Part shown: positions 34,101 through 44,373 of the stretch, piece after piece | Layout of the letters: every line of letters starts with the position of its first letter | Position numbering within the stretch: the stretch's first letter is position 1 | NCBI GenBank assembly: GCA_030704615.1 | Contig: CM060734.1 | Span: 9,176,001-9,240,000 of the forward strand | Length of the DNA: 64,000 bases | From: Takakia lepidozioides | Taxonomy: Eukaryota; Streptophyta; Takakiopsida; Takakiales; Takakiaceae | Direction of reading: 5' to 3' | Translations under genes and position numbers: made by a program | Notes under the pieces: generated by a model | Database searches by the model: none | What the model was told of the DNA's origin: nothing | The model's input: the letters and a program-made list of their open reading frames with translations, nothing else

Positions 34101-36435
34101 TGGGGAGGGGAAACAATCGCAATGTTCAGGTCCTTCAAAGTCTGATCCAGCACAATGACGGCGCGCTTTTCGAGCTGCAAATAGTATATTTGTCAGAATT
34201 GCAAAAAAGAACACATCACATACTTGAAGAGAAGAAACAGCATGTTCGAATACACACCTGACTCCAAAATGTAGCCTTGTGGAGCCAGTTATCAAACACC
34301 AAATCACTGATTCCTTCCACCTTTGTGCCAGGCTGTATGGTGCTCTTTGGGAACTGATTCAAGTCCTTTACTGTTTGATCTGAGTTCCATATCTCCAGCC
34401 ACCTTATTTTTGTTTGTGGGTCGACCATCGATATGGCCAGCCGGTGCAATTTCTCCTGCTGCATCTCCGGATGCACATGCTTGTCATAGTGTGTTTTGAT
34501 CTGCTGAAGGAACTCAGGACCAAGTCCAGGATCTACTATTCTAAGCTGCTTTCCGAAGGCTGACATCAATTTGGTTCTTCGCATCTCAAACTCCTTCTTT
34601 ATTGCAGCTTCCACACCCTTTGATGTCCTTAGTTCCTCTGGTGTAGTGCGGTAATATTCGGATTTTCCCTTCTCAGCTGCCTCTGCCAGTTCTTGCTGCA
34701 TTCATTCAAGTAGTGATTAGCTCCGAAGGGACTCTAAACATGTATTCGAAAAGTAAACAGATTACAGACTCGGGCTTACCGCATACATGTACTCCAGAAA
34801 CGCCTCTCGTGTCAAAGAATACCAAGTGCCTGCAGCTCTTCCTGTTTCGCACTTCTTGATGATATTGGGTGGTAGTACTGTCCGAAAATCATCCAGCTTC
34901 ATCAGACCAATCCTCTGAATTCGGAATAGTGTGTGAACCAAGCTTGTTGTCACATGCGATTTCTCTGTCGATCTGCAAAAACATTGAAAACATTGCATTC
35001 CTTAACACTGTTTTTTGAGGATCAACAAGACACTACAGAGGGAATGAAATCTCCTGGATGACTTACTTGTTCACGTCGTGCATAGCTGTAAGAAGCCTAG
35101 CGATGTCGTTTCCTAGATCCAAAACCATTGCCTCCACAGCAACATGCTTGTCTTTGTCTTTCGAATGGTGTTTCTGAATGTATCCCATCCATGCCAGCAA
35201 TCGGTGGTTGCCGTCCCAGACGTAGAACATGTGGTTGCAAAATTGCTGGGTGTTCTTTCCCATCATGAGGCCCAGCTCGAACTCCTCATTGGCATCTTTC
35301 CAGCACTCATCCCAGTTATCACTGATCTCTGGAGAAACTAATGTGCTTTTCCCATTTATATCCGTCAGTGACACATAAAAAACTTGTGCACCAAGTCTAT
35401 ATCCATGCACAAAATCACTCTCCAATTTTGTTATGTCATGGGAAAGAGGTGGACGCACAACAGGCATTGATATCATCCGGCACAGAGGTATGTCCAGACG
35501 CCCTCCAGATACGAGCATGTCCCTTATAACCTCCTGAGAGTTTACCTTCTGGAATGACATGAGTTCTTTCACCTTGTCAAGGTAGTGCACTTCGGATTCA
35601 TCTGCTTCATCTGTATTCTCTGAGCTTTTTGCGGACTCGTCCCCATCTCCAGATCCTTTCCCCTCTGATCCTGTAGGCTTCGACCTCACAGTTTTCTGCA
35701 CGATGCCATTCAGTTCTGACTAAGTGATTTGCAAATAGTGAATGGCGGTAACGACAATCACTCTGTATCAAGGAAACTCACCATGAATGGTGTGAAAGAA
35801 TTCAGCACAATCTACACATGCAAAGCCGAGACTGCCGTATTCAAAACAAAAGTGAGAGCGATAGCGAACGGCGTTAACGACAATCACAAAAGATAACAAC
35901 CTGCCGGATCGGTGTTGTGTAATGACATATATGTGCAACTGATTGGCGGCAACGACATTCAGTGTAGTTTAGGGAGAATAGTAAGTGCAGACTCTCTCTT
36001 CAAACACATAGGTACATAAATCTCATGAGCAGAATCGAATGGCGTTAACGACGCTCGCGATTCAGTAGTTCCTGCTAAAGAATGGAAGAGGAAGGACTCC
36101 TTGAAAGGCAATCACACAGACTATATGATAAAACTTACTGGCACCTTCTTAGGTTTTGAAATTTGATCCCCTTCTGCAGCTTTCCTCTTCCCTCTCACAT
36201 CTGCTGGAGTTTCTGTCTGCGCAAGGGTTTCTTGACCTTCTTCAGGTTCGGCGTTCCGCGTGCTTCCACCTTCTTCAGTGTCCCTGCGATTCATCTCTGC
36301 CTCCACAGGCTGGCGCACTCTTATCGCCGACTGTGTCGCAGCCGCTGCCTCAGTCTCCGTCTGCTCTTGTGAATCAGTCTCCGCGTTCACCTGCTGCCTT
36401 GGCCCTGTGTTCTCCAACAAACGACGCCTCGTCAT
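31126..36435 (-). CDS. ParB-fold plus methyltransferase-like protein (copy B, nine exons)
   Basis: Exons (minus strand): 36435-36139, 35695-35067, 34972-34780, 34695-34258, 34174-33948, 33002-32347, 32233-31896, 31698-31413 and 31319-31126, with GT-AG borders; those of exons 2-6 recur in copy A. Exon 1 is charged and low-complexity (a Met at 36435 is chosen; another lies at 36534). Exon 2 holds WDGNHRLLAWM (about 35215-35183), a ParB/sulfiredoxin-type nucleotide-binding box. Exon 6 has FRDCGWYLDCP and a Lys/Glu-rich linker. Exon 7 has VILDIPDG where beta-class amino-methyltransferases have DPPY. Exon 8 ends with VVDLSVSTG and exon 9 starts GATYHACKAGGRSLFGMEGD, together motif I (SAM binding). 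Two single-base frame shifts are needed (about 32700 and in a G run at 32115). Two introns carry palindromes. Whether it methylates DNA is doubtful given the altered motifs; the ParB part may bind DNA or CTP (inference). Confidence 0.75.
33145..33867. repeat. Palindromic iterons, copy B cluster 2 (seven copies)
   Basis: Seven 22-bp palindromes lie at 33145-33166, 33251-33272, 33411-33432, 33519-33540, 33614-33635, 33725-33746 and 33846-33867. The consensus arms are TGAATGTCGT and ACGACATTCA with centre CA. The one at 33411 is perfect with both arms changed together (GGCGT and ACGCC). All lie in intron 5 (33003-33947), the intron equivalent to that of copy A cluster 2. Confidence 0.88.
35739..36057. 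repeat. Palindromic iterons, copy B cluster 1 (four copies)
   Basis: Four weaker palindromes at 35739-35760, 35865-35886, 35940-35961 and 36036-36057, keeping the G-G/C-T/C-AACG-type core and TGAAT/CGAAT arms, all inside intron 1 (35696-36138). The matching region of copy A holds cluster 1 (5108-5300). Confidence 0.72.
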
Positions 36436-37290
36436 TTTCTCTCTTGCTCTGCGTCTCTCTCTAAGGGAAGTAAAATAAAGAGACTTTCTTCTCTTTCGTA
36501 TTCTAGAAGGAACCCTCTCCAGCTTGACTACCACTCTCCCTCTAAGCGCGAAAAGTAGAAAAACGCAGTGACTCTCGATTTCTTGCGGGATTGCCTGTGT
36601 TCTTGCGTGTCTCTAGAAGCATCGGATTCCCTCCCGCGTGACCGTTACACATAGTCGTTTCGTTATTAGTGCACATGCCAGCAATTGGTGTACAGCTGTT
36701 CGTATTCAGTTATGGATGTCTGACGTGTGCCGCCCAAAACAAAACGGCGTGTTCTAAATTATAACTGGTTCAATATTTAAAAAGAACAGCGAATCCCAGA
36801 AATTGATGCGCAGTCTTAAACAAATAAATATAAATGAACGAGAGTTTGATGACAAATTTTGGAATATCATACACGGTCATCCTTGTTATCCAAACCCCAC
36901 ATTCGTTGCACATTTGGAACTTTCCAGGTGCGCATGATCATTGGTAGTAGTATATAGATACATTTACTTAATCTGCAATCCCATTCTCGGATCCTGTGGC
37001 ATGCTTCCAGGAAGTCGGCTTTGTTATTGGGTTTATTGATGAGGTTCTGATTAACGGTTTAACAGTTGCCGACACTGCCCCTATGGATTCTCTGACCACT
37101 GGGCCCACAAGAAAAGTAATTAAAATGGACGGCTGCATATCTGGAATGAATAACAGAATATGCACAGTCGTTATCTGAGCTTCCTCCGCCATATGCTCTG
37201 CTCATTCTTCAACTGTGTTCTGGAGACAGCAGTAAACCGATTTACACTAGATCTGCGATAGCAAGGTACAAACATACTCGAGGAAGGAAG
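36436..37290. promoter_or_regulatory. Divergent intergenic region between the two genes of copy B
   Basis: An 855 bp spacer between back-to-back start codons, the only place from which both genes can be driven. It should contain a bidirectional promoter (inference). No clear TATA box pair or shared motif was identified, and no palindrome of the intronic type is present here. Confidence 0.45.
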
Positions 37291-40200
37291 ATGGCTTCCT
37301 CTGAAGCGGAGTTCTTCTCAGACGACAAACCAGTGCCGTTCTCCCAGGAAGTCCTTGACAATGGATTTGCAATTGTTCTGGAACATGTCTTGGCTACCCG
37401 TTTTCAGCTGCAGAATGGCTCCATCTTTTTGGAGAAAGAGGTTTACGATCTGAAAGGGAAGTTGGTGAAATATTCTTTCCAAAACCGTGATGAGACGGCT
37501 CATATCAGCCAGTGGAGAGTGCGTCCTGGTCGATACAGAGTACTTGGAGAGCCTCGGCGAAAGTCCCTTGGGTCATATGTGACGCCCGGGACTGCTGCTT
37601 CGGTCGTTGAAGACAAGAGGGAGGTGGTGGTGAAAAAAGAACAGACTTCCTCCACTCCAATCGTTGAGCTTTCGGATTCTTCCGATGATGACATAAGTGA
37701 AATTCCAAATCCAGTCCTTCCTACTGTGGTTGCAGAAGCTGATGAAGAAGAGATTTGTAGTGTCATTCCAAAATTGCGGGCGATGGGAGGAATGGCTGGA
37801 TTCAAAAGTGAGTTGCGGGGAATTGATTGGGAATCTTTGAAGCAGGTGCCTGTGAAGTTCTTGCCGGAGACTTTTGATGGCGATATCCTATTCGAGCTGC
37901 CTCCTCCTCCGCGAGTTGGAGGTGTAACAATCATGATGCATGGAATGGACAAGAAACACGACGGGCACCCGTGGTGCAGAACAAAAACATCCAATATTCA
38001 GAATGATGACAAGCTTGTTTTCAGGAGGACAGTTTGCAATGGACACCTTAGGTGTGATAATTTGAATTGCAGACACTTTCTTCAGTCTGGAGTTCATAAT
38101 CAAAGCGAATGGGAGGGTCTGGCGGAGAATCCATTTCAGCCTGGGACTGCCCCTCCACCGGCAAACACTTTCGTCTGCAAATTCTGCAAACTTGTGCCAT
38201 CCTGCTTGGCGCTCTGCGGAGCAAGAATGTACTATGTTGTCCACCGTTTGAATACAATGACGAGAGCTTGTGTGCATTTTGGATTCCATAACCATCCTGT
38301 CTCGAAGGGGGATTACAGGGAGAGTGTTGAGACAGTATCGAGGTTGATCAAACAGGAGTTCGGGAGAAACCCATCCGCAACAACATCTGCAATTGCTCTT
38401 GGCGCAAGCAAGTCCTTCTTGGAAAGCCATATTTTGAGTGAAGGAGATTCTGTGGGGACTAAACTTGACGGTGCAGCATTGGACCTGGTCATGGATCATT
38501 TCTCCACTTTAAGTTCACCTAACATTCGGCATCAGATCAATGCATTGAGAATGGGCTCTGGGATCAGAGGCTACATAGACAATATTTTGGAATTGAAACG
38601 ACTGAGCAAGTACGATTACATCCAGGACAATGTATTCCCAGGTCAAGGTGCCATCAAAGTTTTTCTTTTCAAAATGTCGACTGTTGGGGAGGGCAGTGGG
38701 GTTAGCCTCGTGAAGCGGATGCAAAGACTGGGGACTTGCAGAACTGTTTTCTTATGTTTGATCATGTGAAACGAGTGAAGGATTGGACGACAATGGCTTG
38801 TCATGTCTACGATCCAGTGTACCAACGAGTTATGACAATTGCAGTTTGTGACATGCAATCCGAGGATACGGAATCCCAGAAGCTCATGTGGAATTCCCTG
38901 ATACGTGTCATGGGCTGCCATGGGCTGCCATCTCCAAATTTCGCAGGTTTCATGGCGGATAGTGCTCAAGCAAATTTCAATGCTATTCGTATTGTCTTCG
39001 GATCGGGCGACCCAAAAGTGCCTATGCCAGGAAGAGAGCGTACATGTCTATTCCATTGGACACAATCTCTGGAAAAACATACAAAGTCGGACATCAAACC
39101 AGAGATGCAGACTCAGCACCGTAAATTGTGCAAAGAGTACAAAGATGCTAGAACAATGAAGGAGGCGGACACTTTGTTCCAGACAATTCGTGCCTGGTGG
39201 TTCTCTTCTGGAGCTGCATCACTTGAGAGTATGAGAGCATTGGAAGATTGGCTGGCGTTTTGGCACTTCCGGTATAGACAGTGGGGAGCAGCCATGACAA
39301 TGGTACGAGGCTTCTATTTCATGCTTTATTCATACATTTGCTTTCCATATTTTTGACTCATTGCTTTCTTTATGTTGTTTCCTGTGCACTATTCTGAAGT
39401 GTGGTTATCCTCTTTGCAGAACATGTCCATTGAGGAAATGGCAGACATGCCATCTTGCAATTTGGCAGAAACTGTGCACAATGCATGGTTGCAGCAGTCT
39501 GGGAAACGAGGTCGGGATTTGTATGTGGCAACAACAGATGATTTGATACGTGCCTTGCAACAACAAACCCGATACCGTGATTTCTTACGAGGTGGGGTTG
39601 GTGGCAAGGGTCCGGACAAATCGGAGTTGATGTTGCGTGCTGCAAACAGATCTGGGGATCCAATCAAGATAGCACGGGCGGTGAGCATGTATGCCCAGGG
39701 AACGCCACTTGTTTCTAGAGTTCCACATCTTGAAGGGGAGGAGAGATTCGGCTCCTGTAAGAGGAAATTGAACACTCCACCTGGTTCGGATTCAGATTCC
39801 CACAGGGCAGACCGTGATAACTTCTCGAAGCCTCGTGTTCCCCTGCATGACAGCTCCGTGTCCGGAACCTCCATTGTGGAGGAACCTCCAACACGACGGC
39901 AAGCTCCAGCATCAAACCGTGCCACTGAAATGGTGCAGGAGAGAAACAACCCCCTTGATGTGCTTGAGTCCGCATGCCCCGACCACGTTTGGCACATAGA
40001 ACGCACAAGTGTCGGGTCTCGTGTGAAATGTACAGCGATCAGGGCAACTAATTTCGAGAAGTGCACTTCATCTATATCCAGAGGTGGTGCCCAAACTCCT
40101 GCTCCGACTTTCACAGGCTTGATGCGTCCATACGGTCAACCAGAAGCCAAGAACCACAAGTTCTGGTTCTGCGCAGATGATTGTGCCAGATGTGTGCATG

Positions 40201-40804
40201 GAACTGTGCGTCCTTCGTAGTGATGAAGCCATCTCCTCCAACCGTTTGGCCCGTGAAGGTGGGAACACATCTCAGCTTTCAGGAGATTGAAATGCTGGAG
40301 GAGGCAGGTTTTTCCCTTGCGAGACAACCCCAACTCCATGCATGTGCTACTACTCCTGCGTCCTCCCGGGTCCCCCCGGCAAATCCTGACTTGTGGCCAA
40401 CCAAACGAGATGGAAAGCTCGTTCGGCGTTTCCCTCCAACCGCTGAACACTTTGGCAAAGTGGAGTCCGCAAGAATGCTCCAAGCTCGTGTCGGAAGCAC
40501 CACGGAAGTACCCGATCCAGGATATGGTCGGGTATTCACAATCATCACTTCCACATCTGCTGTTCATGACAGGACCTACGACATCACGGTTTCCAATTTC
40601 CCCAATTGCACATGTCCTGATTTTGTGAATATGCTATCAACCAGTTTGGGCAAGAGAGGTAAATTCATACCCTGCAAACATTTGTATTTCATATTTTTGA
40701 GGAGGATGGTTTGCGATCCCAAACGTGACAACTTCATTCACCAGGCCACTATGAGTTTCAACGAGGTCGATACTCTTTTGCAGCGGGATACAACACATGG
40801 GTAG
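37291..40804 (+). pseudogene. Mutator-like transposase, copy B (WRKY/GCM-type zinc finger, DDE-like core, SWIM finger)
   Basis: The starting Met at 37291 opens an acidic N-terminus. A zinc domain follows at about 38030-38300 (CNGHLRCDNLNCRHF, CKFCKLVPSC, HFGFHNHP), ending in the HNH-type pair of WRKY-GCM1/FAR1 fingers. The core includes FLFKMSTV, LMFDHVKRVKDW (about 38750) and GFMADSAQANFNAI (about 38945), probable catalytic Asp positions, then CLFHWTQSL and a Trp-rich helix (WWFSS, WLAFWHFRYRQWG). An intron lies at 39301-39419 (GTACGA to TTTGCAG). A polar linker, a Cys/His patch (FWFCADDCARC) and a C-terminal SWIM finger (CTCPDF and IPCKHL, about 40607-40680) follow. Single-base frame shifts at about 38735 and 40219 break the gene relative to copy A. 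It is divergent from the ParB-fold gene. Confidence 0.83.
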
Positions 40805-41219
40805 CATGAACTATGTAATGTGGTATGTGGATGACCATGATTTGAAATGTGTAATTCACATCAATTCGTCGGCTGTGCAATGATATGGCCTCCAACTATA
40901 CGGAGTGAGGTCTGAGTGACAACTTTTAGGTAGTGCACATTTGTCATTGCACCGTTCGAAGTCTACATGTCTTGCTGTCGCTATGCACTACAATCATCTT
41001 TTGAAGATGATCATAACTCTCATTGTTATTTGAGGAGGGAGGAAGTCTTCTCGTGGCAGCCTTTATGGCGCACACTTTGTGAGGATATTTTCTCGTCTTC
41101 GTAATTGTAAAAGTGAAACAAACATTTGTAATTGCACAATGTTGGATGCTGCAATTGTAGGCCTCAACGCTCGTCTTGATTCTATTTAGGCAAGATTCCC
41201 TGCATTAATTCCACGGTCA
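40805..41219. other. 3' flank of transposase B, no gene
   Basis: Non-coding sequence between the transposase stop and the right terminal repeats. Nothing recognised. Confidence 0.45.
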
Positions 41220-41454
41220 TAGGACCATCCACGGTTATAGGCGGCGCATGTTAATGCTGACGTGGCAGTTGACGGACAGTGCCACGTCATCATTTACCGC
41301 CACATCAGCATGCTGACATGACGCTCACGCCACGTCAGCATGTGTGCAGGCTCACGCCACGTCAGCTGGCGTGAGCATACGCTCACGCCACGTCACTCCT
41401 GCGTGAGCGTACGCTCGCGCGCTCACGTGCAACGCTCACGCCATTGCGTCGTTG
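41220..41454. repeat. Right terminal repeat region of copy B with ACGT-core motifs
   Basis: Contains CCACGTCA (or its complement) about five times, several CGCTCACGCC units and a terminal stretch whose complement begins CAACGACGCAATGGCGTGAG. It mirrors the left end. Confidence 0.68.
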
Positions 41455-41546
41455 TTGGATTGACACTTGGTCCAATCCCAAATGTCAATATGTAAAAGCT
41501 AGCTATTTCCTAGCTTGTTTCACACTAGTGGTAAAATAACTTGACA
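41455..41546 (-). repeat. Outer 90 bp of the inverted gypsy fragment (segment A)
   Basis: On the minus strand it begins TGTCAAGTTATTTTACCAC at 41546, identical to the start of segment A at 9548, and runs to the target duplication of copy B. Confidence 0.85.
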
Positions 41547-41762
41547 GTTGGGATTTGACTCCAGTCCGCTGGGTCTGCTGAGCGGTCTAGCAAAGGGAGG
41601 TGGTCTCCTTGCTTCTGTCTATCTGCATGTCCACCCTGTCGGACAAGTTTATGCCCTAACTCAAACATGTGCTCTACAAGTGCTTTTCCTTCACCTAAGT
41701 GGAAACCAGCCTTTTTCCTTCCTTCTTGCTCTCCAAGGCTTGAAAATAGAAGCCTCAATGGG
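41547..41762. other. Short mosaic segment, part related to the gypsy leader
   Basis: 41660-41762 matches 28705-28803 (ACAAGTG, CTTTTC, GAAAACA or GAAAATA, AGCCTCAATGGGCT) in the same direction. It is therefore another scrap of the leader, joined directly to chromovirus coding sequence at 41763. Confidence 0.5.
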
Positions 41763-42432
41763 CTATAACACAGAACACTCCGCAACGGGGGCTTCCCCTT
41801 TCGTATTGGTTTATGGAAAAGCACCTCTAGTGCGGGCCGCCCAGGACAGTGAGGAGCCGGCAGCAACGGCAATGTTGGAAGAACGCGAACGCTTGCTGGA
41901 ACTCGCAAAGTACAACATTGCCAAAGCTAGGAAACGCTACGAGCGACAGGCGAATCAGAAGCGGCGGGAAGTTAAGATTGAGGCAGGCACGGAGGTCTGG
42001 TTGAACATCAAGAATTTTCGACTACCTCCGGAAGTGAGTCCGAAGTTCGTATCTCCGTATGCGGGGCCTTTTCACATCCGGAAGGTTATGAATGAGGATG
42101 TTTATGCGTTGGAGCTGCCGGCAGACAGCAAGGTGCATCCGGTATTCCACGTTTCCCTTTTGAAGCCTTACTTCAAAGATAAAGCGCGTCCGAATCGGCA
42201 TCAAGTGTTGCGTCCGCCACCTGTGCTGTTGGATCGTGAAAATGAACCCGAGTACAAGGTGGAGGCAGTGCTTAAGTCGAGGAGGTTCGAGAATCAAGCA
42301 ACAGAGTATCTCGTGAAATGGAAGGGCTATTATCAAGTGGAGGCAACTTGGGTGTGTGCCTCGGAAATGGAAAACGCATTTGAGGCGGTTGCAGCTTTCG
42401 AAGGGCGACCTCAAAAGCGGAAGAAGCGTTGA
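41763..42432 (+). pseudogene. Chromovirus integrase C-terminus with chromodomain (fragment)
   Basis: A 220-residue open frame starting inside the Ty3 integrase core (NTEHSATGASPFVLVYGKAP) and containing the basic stretch KARKRYERQANQKRRE, a VHPVFHVSLLKPY block and a C-terminal chromodomain (YKVEAVLKSRRFENQATEYLVKWKGY, here spanning about 42253-42345, with WVCASEM after it). This order is the signature of plant chromoviruses. All upstream pol is missing. The chromodomain directs insertion to methylated-histone chromatin in known members. Confidence 0.88.
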
Positions 42433-42450
42433 TGGGCACATCAACCTTGG

Positions 42451-44040
42451 ATCGTGGGGGAGGAAATGCATGCTTAGTCCAGTTTAGCTAGCTTAGGAAT
42501 CCGATTGCAAAGACTTGTGTTGTACAGATCTTGTTTATAAATGAAATGGTTTCCAAATGTTGTGCGTTCTATTTTGTTTGGATTGGTGATGCATGGTATG
42601 GTTGGCTAGTGTGTAGAATGCATGCTACCTTACAAAAGTATGAGAGGAAAATTGGATTAATCGTGTGTTTGCGTAGCGCCAAAATCGGGAGACTCCCATT
42701 CAAGGGGCAATGAAATTTATGCCTTCTTTGGGAGTTCAGGTGCTAGTGTGCACCTGGCGCGCGTGCGTACTGTAACTGCGCTACCGAGGGGGTTGCCTTG
42801 TAGTTCGGGCTAACACGGAAGCTACGTGCTTCCGTTCATGTACTATAATCGTGTAGCATCGGGACGAGGTCATAGTGCGGCTTCGGCGTGTTCCCATACC
42901 TCAAGCCAACATTCCAAGGCGGACCCAATTGTAGTGATTGGGGCGCACGGTTGGTTCAAGGTTATCTTCCTAGTCAAAAAAAGGTTCAAGGTGAGCCCTT
43001 GCTCAAGGTGATGCCAAAAAGTGGCATCATGAGCGGTCACAAGCAATGTTGTTGCAATAAGGCGATTCGATCCTCGAGGAGGATCGTTCCTTGGCCTTGA
43101 AGTGGGCTAAGAAGAGTGCACTGGGTGGAGCTTGAGAAGCTACACCCTTGGCCGAGACTTGGAGGAAGTCGGCCAAACTAGCTAGTGGGGAGCAGAGTCA
43201 AGTGGAGGTTTGGTTCTTTGCCATGGGACGTCATGGTACGGAAACAAACTCCTTGATGTGGGACGCCACAACTTGGATGTTAGTTTCCACGAAAAGGGAC
43301 AAGTCGATGAGGACATCGACTCCTCGTTGGTAGGGGTGTGTGTCGCAGCCCTTTGCCTTGAGGACGAGGGGTTGGGACACAAGAGGGGCTGCCCCTGTGG
43401 TGGGGGCAGTGGCAGCAAATTGGGATAGGGGCTGAAGCACCCTTGAGGCGGAGGCGCTCACTAGGTGGAGCCCCGCCAACCGGGTTGCGGTTGGGGGGCT
43501 CCGTGTGGGGTGGTGGTAGCGTAGGGAGTTGTAGTGGGGGTGGCATAGGACTCACCATGAGGCTGAGGCCTTGTGGTGGGAGTTGTGGGGAGTCTTGGGA
43601 CTCACCACGGTCCATTGGGCCCGTGGTGGGTGGGCCAAGACTCACCGCGGCTCATCATAGGGACAGTCGAGGGTCTAAGTGGTGGTGCACCAGATTTGGA
43701 CTTGGCTACTTGTGGAACCCCCGCAGACACCTACAAAAGTATATATAGGGAGTAGTAACCCCGAGAACGGTACAAGCCTGTTGGTGGCCAAAAGCTAGTG
43801 AGTAAGCGTGCGAGCCGGAAAGCGACCAAGGTGTGGGGAGCTATTCCGGACTGCCATCTACCAAAGGGAATTTCCACTAGGCCCAAAGTGGTGGAGGGTC
43901 TTTTGGAGGCGCAAGGGGTTATGCCCCGGTGAGCAGCCGAAGCTCCGAGTTGGCCCGGCGGCCAGTTTGGGAGTTAGGCGCGCGCATCAAAGCGAGTAAC
44001 TATGACGTGAAGGGGAGTTTACCAAAGTGAGGTGCGCGAC
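42451..44040 (+). repeat. Probable purine tract and 3' LTR of the chromovirus
   Basis: GATCGTGGGGGAGGAAATG at about 42451 follows the chromodomain stop and looks like a polypurine tract, so an LTR should begin near 42466. Within the following 1.5 kb a TATA-like GTATATATAGGGAG lies at 43738, as in an LTR promoter. No second LTR copy exists in the window to prove the limits, and no gene is present. Confidence 0.4.
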
Positions 44041-44373
44041 ACTTGCACTCTGGTCACGGGTCTCAGGCTCAACTGACCTTGATTGATTCCACATATACTC
44101 ATTTATAGAAGAATTGCCCAACAACTATTGTAACCGCTTCTAACTCCTAAACTATTCATCTATTGCTATCATCCGATATCGAATAGAACCAAGTCATCCG
44201 TCATTGCAAAGTATCGAGAAGAATCGTCTGTCGCGGCTATATCGATGGTATTACAGAGTATATGAGCCGATAATACACTAAAAAGTCTTACGATTAAAAC
44301 TTAATTGAAAATTGCCATTATTCTACATAGCCCCACTCCTAATTGTGCAGCGTCCCCGCAAACATTGATACTC

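Larger units (their letters stand above)
30110..41454. mobile_element. Mutator-like element copy B, two-gene (transposase plus ParB/methyltransferase-like protein)
   Basis: Flanked by the 11-bp direct repeat TTGGATTGACA (30099-30109 and 41455-41465). Deleting the element restores the retrotransposon segment A sequence as it stands at 9548-9660, proving a clean insertion. The size of 9-11 bp is what Mutator-like elements duplicate. Ends are imperfect inverted repeats: both carry GGCGTGAGC followed by CACGTGAGCGCG within 40 bp of the border. Inside are two divergent genes: the ParB/methyltransferase-like gene on the minus strand (31126-36435) and the transposase on the plus strand (37291-40804). 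The total of 11.3 kb is large for the family. Confidence 0.88.

Noticed and set aside
33145-36057. CRISPR-like or simple satellite interpretation of the palindrome arrays
   Set aside because: Spacing is irregular, spacers are ordinary intron sequence of unequal length, and the host is eukaryotic. The units are true palindromes rather than direct repeats.
37291-40804. Host FAR1/FHY3-type transcription factor
   Set aside because: The SWIM finger and core are shared with such domesticated factors, but the element has terminal repeats, an 11-bp target duplication and multiple decayed copies, so it is a transposase.
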